Assembly (NCBI GenBank): GCA_023544645.1
Contig: JAMJFO010000001.1
Location: 62,001 to 126,000 of the forward strand
DNA from: Desulfobulbaceae bacterium
GTDB lineage: Bacteria; Desulfobacterota; Desulfobulbia; Desulfobulbales; Desulfobulbaceae
Direction: 5' to 3'
DNA length: 64,000 nt
Under the pieces are notes generated by a model. That model saw only the letters and a program-made list of their open reading frames with translations. It made no database searches and was not told where the DNA came from. A program made the position numbers and the translations under genes. How positions within the stretch are numbered: position 1 is the stretch's first letter; every line of letters starts with the position of its first letter. Shown one piece after another: positions 60,198 through 64,000 of this stretch.

Positions 60198-62102
60198 CTA
60201 AAATATATTGGATGGGGAGTAGTATTTTAGGGGACCTTCCGACCGGCAAATTATCAACCTGCCCTGGTCAACAAGTTCACCAATCATCCGGCGGGCGGTT
60301 CTTTCGTTGACGTCGAAAACATCCGCCGCCTGCTTGACCGTGATTTCAACATTCGTCTTGAAAAATTCGCTTAGCATCATCGGTCCAATATCAATCTGCT
60401 GCTGTTCCGGGGGAAAAAGCTTCCACGTCATGTTTCGCCGGTTGAATTCAAGTGGATAATCTTCCTCGTTGACCTCCCGGCCCGTAACGTGCATGATGCC
60501 TTGGTTGCCGTCCCTGGTACACACAATAAGGGTGTCAGCTACGCCCTGGATACCTGTTGAACCGCTCATTTCGTCTATTGGGCTTGAATTCTTGGCCCCT
60601 GGACTTCCCTTCCTGGTATGGTGAACACAAACTACCGGGACCCCGTAGTGAATACTGAACCGTTGTAAACGCTCATAGTCTTCATATTCGGCTTGATACA
60701 GGTTACGCTTTCCGCCGTTCGACTTCGGACGCACTTTCTGAAGGGTATCGACCACGACAATCCCTGTGTTTTTATCGGATTGAACAATTCGTTCCAGCTC
60801 CCGGACAAAGCCGTTGCCGATCCGGGGGAAGTCGGTAAAGATGTGGAGGTTGTCCGGGTATGTATCAAAATAGCCTTCCATGCTTTGCATACGGTCTTTG
60901 GCCCTGCGATATGAATCCTCAAGAGCCAGATAATACGCACTTCCCTTTTTGGTCCTGGCATACTCCCAGGCCGGAAACCCCATTGCTACGGCATAGCAAA
61001 GCCCCAACATCATCCAGCTTTTCCCGAATTTCGGACGCCCGGCAATTATGGTCAGGCCCTCTGGAATAATCCCTTCAGCGGCCCATTTGATAGGAGGGTA
61101 GTCAGTTTCCATGATTTCCCGTGCCGTTAGAGACTTGACCCGGGGTTTCTCCTGAAGCAATGCCGCCTTTGTGGGACCGTCCCCAAGCTCTGACCGCATA
61201 TCGTTGAAGTCGGTTCCCTCGATACCTTCCGGATAAATCAGGTCGGCCCCGATTGCGTCTGCCGCTTCCTTCCCTGCTTCAAGACCGGTATTTTTTCCTA
61301 TCTCTTCGGCCTTCTTCCAGTCATTGTCAGCCGCAATAATGATAGGCTTCGGGTTTTTCCAGTCCGGGTAAATTTCCCGGACTGTTTTAGCTACAGAAAG
61401 AAGGTTTCCGGCATCAATGGCAACATAGGCTTTACAACCGGTCAATTCGTTAACAGTCGCCGCTGTAGCCCAACCTTCAGCAATGAAAATCTTGTCCTCT
61501 TTACCTTCTATGATGCTGAAACAGCCCTTTTTCTGGCCGTACTTGTACAGAAGCTTTGTGGGCTCGTTTTCACCCCTCTGGCTTTTATCAAATATCCGCT
61601 GTATAGAAACGTGGTTGCCGTTCCGGTCAACTATCTTGATAATCAAGGCCCCGGTTGACTTTTCAAAGCGGGCTTCATGGGATTGTACCCTCTTGGTTAT
61701 AAGTACCGGGTGATCATTGGGGACCGGTCCAGCCGCTTCCCATACTGTTGAAGAATCCTCTGCCGCTTTCTCCTGGCGTTTTGCCCGCTCCCTTTCATCT
61801 TCCTGGCGTTTTTTTTCGGCAATAAGAGAGTTAGCCAGTCTTTCCCCCGGGGATTGATTGCAGGCGCTATCCTGGCCGTCAGCGGGGTATCTGTATTTCT
61901 GGCCGTTCTTATGGTTTTCGAAAAAAGCCCAGGTTATTTCCTGCAAGCTGTTGCCTGTGATTTTGTAAGAACCGGATTTTTTGCCGCCCTTATCGCCGTC
62001 AACGGGGGCATGATGAAATCCCGCATTAATTTTTATTTGGCCAGCATCACCCCGGAAGCCTATTCCCTGTGCGCCTGCTAGTATTTCATTTAAAGTTGCC
62101 AT
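60198..62102 (-). CDS. TOPRIM primase fused to RepA/DnaB-like helicase with C-terminal winged helix
   Basis: 634 residues from the ATG at 62102 (AGGA upstream). N-terminal region to about 190, TOPRIM domain (IFIAEGWATAATVNELTG, IIIAADND), then a RecA-like ATPase of the AAA_25/RepA type (Walker A GRPKFGKSW, Walker B TGIVVVDTLQKV, VCVHHTRKGSPG), and a C-terminal winged helix (about 585-634). The combination primase-helicase-DNA binding is the plan of P4 alpha-type satellite replication proteins. The iterons lie directly after its stop. Confidence 0.9.
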   Translation of the reverse strand: MATLNEILAGAQGIGFRGDAGQIKINAGFHHAPVDGDKGGKKSGSYKITGNSLQEITWAFFENHKNGQKYRYPADGQDSACNQSPGERLANSLIAEKKRQEDERERAKRQEKAAEDSSTVWEAAGPVPNDHPVLITKRVQSHEARFEKSTGALIIKIVDRNGNHVSIQRIFDKSQRGENEPTKLLYKYGQKKGCFSIIEGKEDKIFIAEGWATAATVNELTGCKAYVAIDAGNLLSVAKTVREIYPDWKNPKPIIIAADNDWKKAEEIGKNTGLEAGKEAADAIGADLIYPEGIEGTDFNDMRSELGDGPTKAALLQEKPRVKSLTAREIMETDYPPIKWAAEGIIPEGLTIIAGRPKFGKSWMMLGLCYAVAMGFPAWEYARTKKGSAYYLALEDSYRRAKDRMQSMEGYFDTYPDNLHIFTDFPRIGNGFVRELERIVQSDKNTGIVVVDTLQKVRPKSNGGKRNLYQAEYEDYERLQRFSIHYGVPVVCVHHTRKGSPGAKNSSPIDEMSGSTGIQGVADTLIVCTRDGNQGIMHVTGREVNEEDYPLEFNRRNMTWKLFPPEQQQIDIGPMMLSEFFKTNVEITVKQAADVFDVNERTARRMIGELVDQGRLIICRSEGPLKYYSPSNIF

Positions 62103-62121
62103 ATGACTGTCCTGTCCAGGG

Positions 62122-62322
62122 TTATTTGTTGCAGCTTGCGGCCGGGGGGAACAACTGCCGCAGTTCGTCCAGCTCAAGGCTCCGGCAATCGTGCAAAACC
62201 TTGCCTTTGGAGTCCTTCACGAAATAAGCATCCTTTCCGGGCATCTTGACACGTACCACTTTCAGGCCCTGCCGCCTGGCAGCCGCCATGATAGAGAAAA
62301 TGATTTTGCTGTTATTGCTCAT
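62122..62322 (-). CDS. 66-residue protein of unknown function (element)
   Basis: 66 residues with GGGGG seven bases before the ATG. Basic N-terminal half (AAARRQGLKVVRVKMPGKDA) then an acidic end. It lies between the excisionase-like gene and the primase gene, 15 bp after the former. Not recognised. Confidence 0.6.
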   Translation of the reverse strand: MSNNSKIIFSIMAAARRQGLKVVRVKMPGKDAYFVKDSKGKVLHDCRSLELDELRQLFPPAASCNK

Positions 62323-62337
62323 GGTCGGCCCCCAGGG

Positions 62338-62574
62338 TTAAGAGGCTTTGACAAAAACGGTGTCCCGTTTCAGCCAATCAATAGTTGACTGTTTCGGGTA
62401 GCGGATTCCTACGCCTTTGATGCGGACGTAATCAGGCCCGGTCCCAACGCTGCGCTTGTTGGCAAGGGTTTTGACCGACCCGGCAAGGCCGAGTTTTACG
62501 AGGTCTTCGGGGGAATTTAACGGTTGGAGTTTTTCTTGAATTTCATCAAGAAATGAATTGTTGAGCTTTGACAT
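62338..62574 (-). CDS. AlpA/excisionase-like winged-helix protein
   Basis: 78 residues. The segment DLVKLGLAGSVKTLANKRSV followed by GVGIRYPKQSTIDWLKRD matches the MerR-like fold of AlpA/Xis proteins: a helix-turn-helix, a wing and a WL motif. It would promote excision or activate integrase. Its Shine-Dalgarno sequence AAGGAGG lies inside a long hairpin. Confidence 0.7.
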   Translation of the reverse strand: MSKLNNSFLDEIQEKLQPLNSPEDLVKLGLAGSVKTLANKRSVGTGPDYVRIKGVGIRYPKQSTIDWLKRDTVFVKAS

Positions 62575-62578
62575 GGTT

Positions 62579-62640
62579 CAACCTCCTTAGGGTTTATCTG
62601 TGTTCCTTGGTTATAAGGAAGATAAACCATAAGGAGGTTG
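62579..62640 (-). promoter_or_regulatory. Long hairpin burying the Shine-Dalgarno site of the excisionase-like gene
   Basis: Left arm 62579-62598 and right arm 62621-62640 are complementary at 19 of 20 positions, with an inner TTCCTT-GGTTAT-AAGGAA inverted repeat in the loop. On the minus strand the 3' arm contains CTAAGGAGGTTG, five bases before the ATG, so the Shine-Dalgarno site would be base-paired in the mRNA. This suggests control at translation, or a DNA cruciform/operator. Confidence 0.65.
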
Positions 62641-62871
62641 CAAGTCAAGCTAAGTACTTGAAATTAGGTAAATTTTCGGTAAATTTTCGGTAAATTTTTA
62701 TTGCTTAAATAAATGCTTTAACGTTAAAATTTATAGCATGAGTTTTTTCAGAATTTTTTTTAAATTATTTTTTTTCGCCAAAATTTTTTCAATCCCGTCC
62801 GCCAGCTTTTCCAGGGTTGATTTTGCCCCAGGTAAGGAAGAAATTTTCAAACCGGATTCTTGATTGTCTCT
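62641..62871. repeat. Integrase-excisionase control region with tandem repeats
   Basis: GGTAAATTTTC is repeated three times head to tail (62667-62699, last copy ending in T), one helical turn per repeat. Palindromes AAGTACTT (62652-62659) and TTTAACGTTAAA (62717-62728) flank it. The rest is AT-rich and holds no gene. Likely binding sites for excisionase, integrase or a repressor. Confidence 0.6.
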
Positions 62872-64000
62872 TCATCGGCCGACCTCCCGCGCTTCGGTGT
62901 TGTCGTGTTGCCGTTTTTGGTCAAATGCCTCAGCCATGGCCCGGACCGCATCTTGTTTCTGATCCGGCAAAAGGTGGCTGTATCGCTCCGTCATTGAAAT
63001 ACTCTTGTGTCGGGCAAGTTTTTGGATGGTGTAAAGCGGGGTTCCCTGCATGGCCAGCCATGAACAAAAAGTATGCCGCAGGGTATGAAAGACCACTCTA
63101 TACGTTGCATCTCTTGGCCCCAGGCCCTCATTAAATCCCAGGTCTTCCACGGTCCGGGGGAAGGTGTCGGAAATCTTGAACTGCAAGCCGCCTTTTGTGT
63201 CCGGGAAGACATAGTCTTCCGGCTTCGCGTCTTCCGGGATTCTTTCAAGAAGCATTTCCTTGACGGGATCGGTCATGTAAACCTGTTGCGATTCCTGCCC
63301 CTTGGTTGTCGGCAGGTGGACAACCTTGCTCTTGAAATCAAGGTCGCGCCATTTCAAGCCCCGGACCTCCCCGGACCTCAATCCACAATGAAGGGCAATA
63401 AGGACCTGGTCATGTGTCATTGGTGAACGTTTCGCCAGTTCATTAAGCAGCTGGCTTGCTTCGTCATGGGTCAAGAATCTGAGCCGCTTATTATTCACTT
63501 TTGGAAAATCAACTCTATTTGTCGGTACGGTCCCGCTGTAATATCCCCAGGAAATAGCTTTCCGGAATATTGTCCGGATAATGGTCAAGGTGTGGTGAAT
63601 GGTCTTTGGTGCAAGGCCCTTTTTGGCAAGGCTGCGCTTGAATCGTTCCAGTGATAAGGGGTCAATCTCCCGGAGTGGAGTATTGCCGAAAATAGGCTTA
63701 ATATGGTTGTTGTACCGGGAAGTATTTGCAAGCTGAGTGCTCTTGTTGAGTCCGGCAAGGTATTCTTGAGCAACGGTATCAAGGGAGATGTTCAGTTTTT
63801 CTTCCTTTTCCGCCGCCTGCTTCTCGGCTTTTTCCCGCTCAATGTCCATCAGGCGCATTTCTTTGAGGGATTGCGGCCTTTTTCCTGTCTGGATATTGCC
63901 AAGCAGTTCCGCCCGGATCTTTGCCGCCTTCTGCGCGTTCATTCCCCTGCTTGACCACCCGGCCCCCTCTTCAAAGTACCTTTTGAGGGTTGAATTGTAA
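62872..64000 (-). CDS. int: Tyrosine recombinase/integrase (partial, 5' end outside window)
   Basis: The frame is open from 64000 to the stop at 62872. An internal ATG at 63942 exists, but sequence before it (STLKRYFEEGAGWSSRGMNA, then AAKIRAELLGNIQTG) belongs to the Arm DNA-binding domain of this integrase class, so the true start lies beyond the edge. SAM-like core-binding domain about 63500-63800. Catalytic residues are Arg in HCGLRSGEVRGL, HTLRH and the Tyr in MTERYSHL. It would insert the element, possibly at tRNA-His. Confidence 0.93.
   Translation of the reverse strand, partial: YNSTLKRYFEEGAGWSSRGMNAQKAAKIRAELLGNIQTGKRPQSLKEMRLMDIEREKAEKQAAEKEEKLNISLDTVAQEYLAGLNKSTQLANTSRYNNHIKPIFGNTPLREIDPLSLERFKRSLAKKGLAPKTIHHTLTIIRTIFRKAISWGYYSGTVPTNRVDFPKVNNKRLRFLTHDEASQLLNELAKRSPMTHDQVLIALHCGLRSGEVRGLKWRDLDFKSKVVHLPTTKGQESQQVYMTDPVKEMLLERIPEDAKPEDYVFPDTKGGLQFKISDTFPRTVEDLGFNEGLGPRDATYRVVFHTLRHTFCSWLAMQGTPLYTIQKLARHKSISMTERYSHLLPDQKQDAVRAMAEAFDQKRQHDNTEAREVGR

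Larger units (their letters stand above)
55072..64000. mobile_element. Phage-satellite-like integrated element (PICI/P4-like), right end outside window
   Basis: Downstream of tRNA-His every convincing gene is on the minus strand: integrase, AlpA/excisionase-like protein, primase-helicase, iteron origin, winged-helix protein, S49 peptidase, small proteins and a Nu1-like terminase small subunit. No terminase large subunit, portal, capsid or tail gene is seen. That combination fits satellites that replicate themselves and borrow a helper phage for packaging. The left boundary is assumed at the tRNA; a direct repeat at the right end would lie beyond 64000. Confidence 0.7.

Overview
The window looks like a chromosomal segment of an anaerobic Desulfobacterota bacterium, most likely a sulfate-reducing or sulfur-cycling member related to the Desulfobulbales. 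This is inferred from gene content: hybrid-cluster protein with an HcpR-type regulator, a periplasmic [NiFe] hydrogenase with a full hyp set, a two-subunit pyruvate carboxylase, a PxxKW cysteine-rich protein, and a selenocysteine-containing DsbA-like protein. No rRNA genes are present. Two tRNA genes (Leu-TAA and His-GTG) are.

Layout. 1-3.3 kb: HD-domain protein (cut by the window edge), hcp and its likely regulator hcpR, with a perfect TTGACC-TA-GGTCAA palindrome between them. 3.3-7.3 kb: L,D-transpeptidase-like protein, YjbQ, a rhodanese/metallo-beta-lactamase fusion, a DUF2905 membrane protein and an exported MORN-repeat protein. 7.4-11.9 kb: tRNA-Leu, a K+ channel, then a minus-strand operon of a selenoprotein DsbA, phoH and a ybeY-pdxJ fusion gene. 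12-30 kb: housekeeping genes (ParB-like, IHF, enolase, PilC, UDP-glucose dehydrogenase, YggS, TatD, nitroreductase, CoaBC, iron alcohol dehydrogenase, DarP, PPC-domain protein, pyruvate carboxylase B and A) and a PAS hybrid kinase next to yedF/yedE. 31.6-42 kb: hypF-C-D-E, a 0.6-kb gap, then hyaA-B-C-D and hypA-B, all on the minus strand. 42-49.2 kb: a thioredoxin-reductase-like protein, the tolQRAB-cpoB envelope cluster (no pal seen), TlyA and an SH3b protein. 49.2-54 kb: a helicase-exonuclease fusion (MrfA+MrfB-like) and a prephenate dehydratase-ACT-prephenate dehydrogenase fusion.

55.1-64.0 kb, immediately downstream of tRNA-His, is an integrated mobile element. Read leftwards from the right edge it carries a tyrosine integrase (cut by the window edge), an AlpA/excisionase-like protein preceded by a hairpin that buries its Shine-Dalgarno sequence, a TOPRIM primase-helicase, an array of about ten TGTCAAAAG iterons (likely replication origin), a second winged-helix protein with the same C-terminal module as the primase-helicase, an S49 peptidase, several small unknown proteins and a Nu1-like terminase small subunit. 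No terminase large subunit, portal, capsid or tail genes are visible. This is the gene logic of a phage satellite (PICI/P4-like), and it is the best candidate in the window for an undescribed system.

Other points worth attention are the UGA-encoded selenocysteine in the UPYC active site, a ~150-bp intergenic repeat present twice (5.7 and 54.0 kb), loss of metal ligands in the persulfide-dioxygenase-like protein, and a sigma-54-like promoter in front of a 27-codon ORF between hypE and hyaA.
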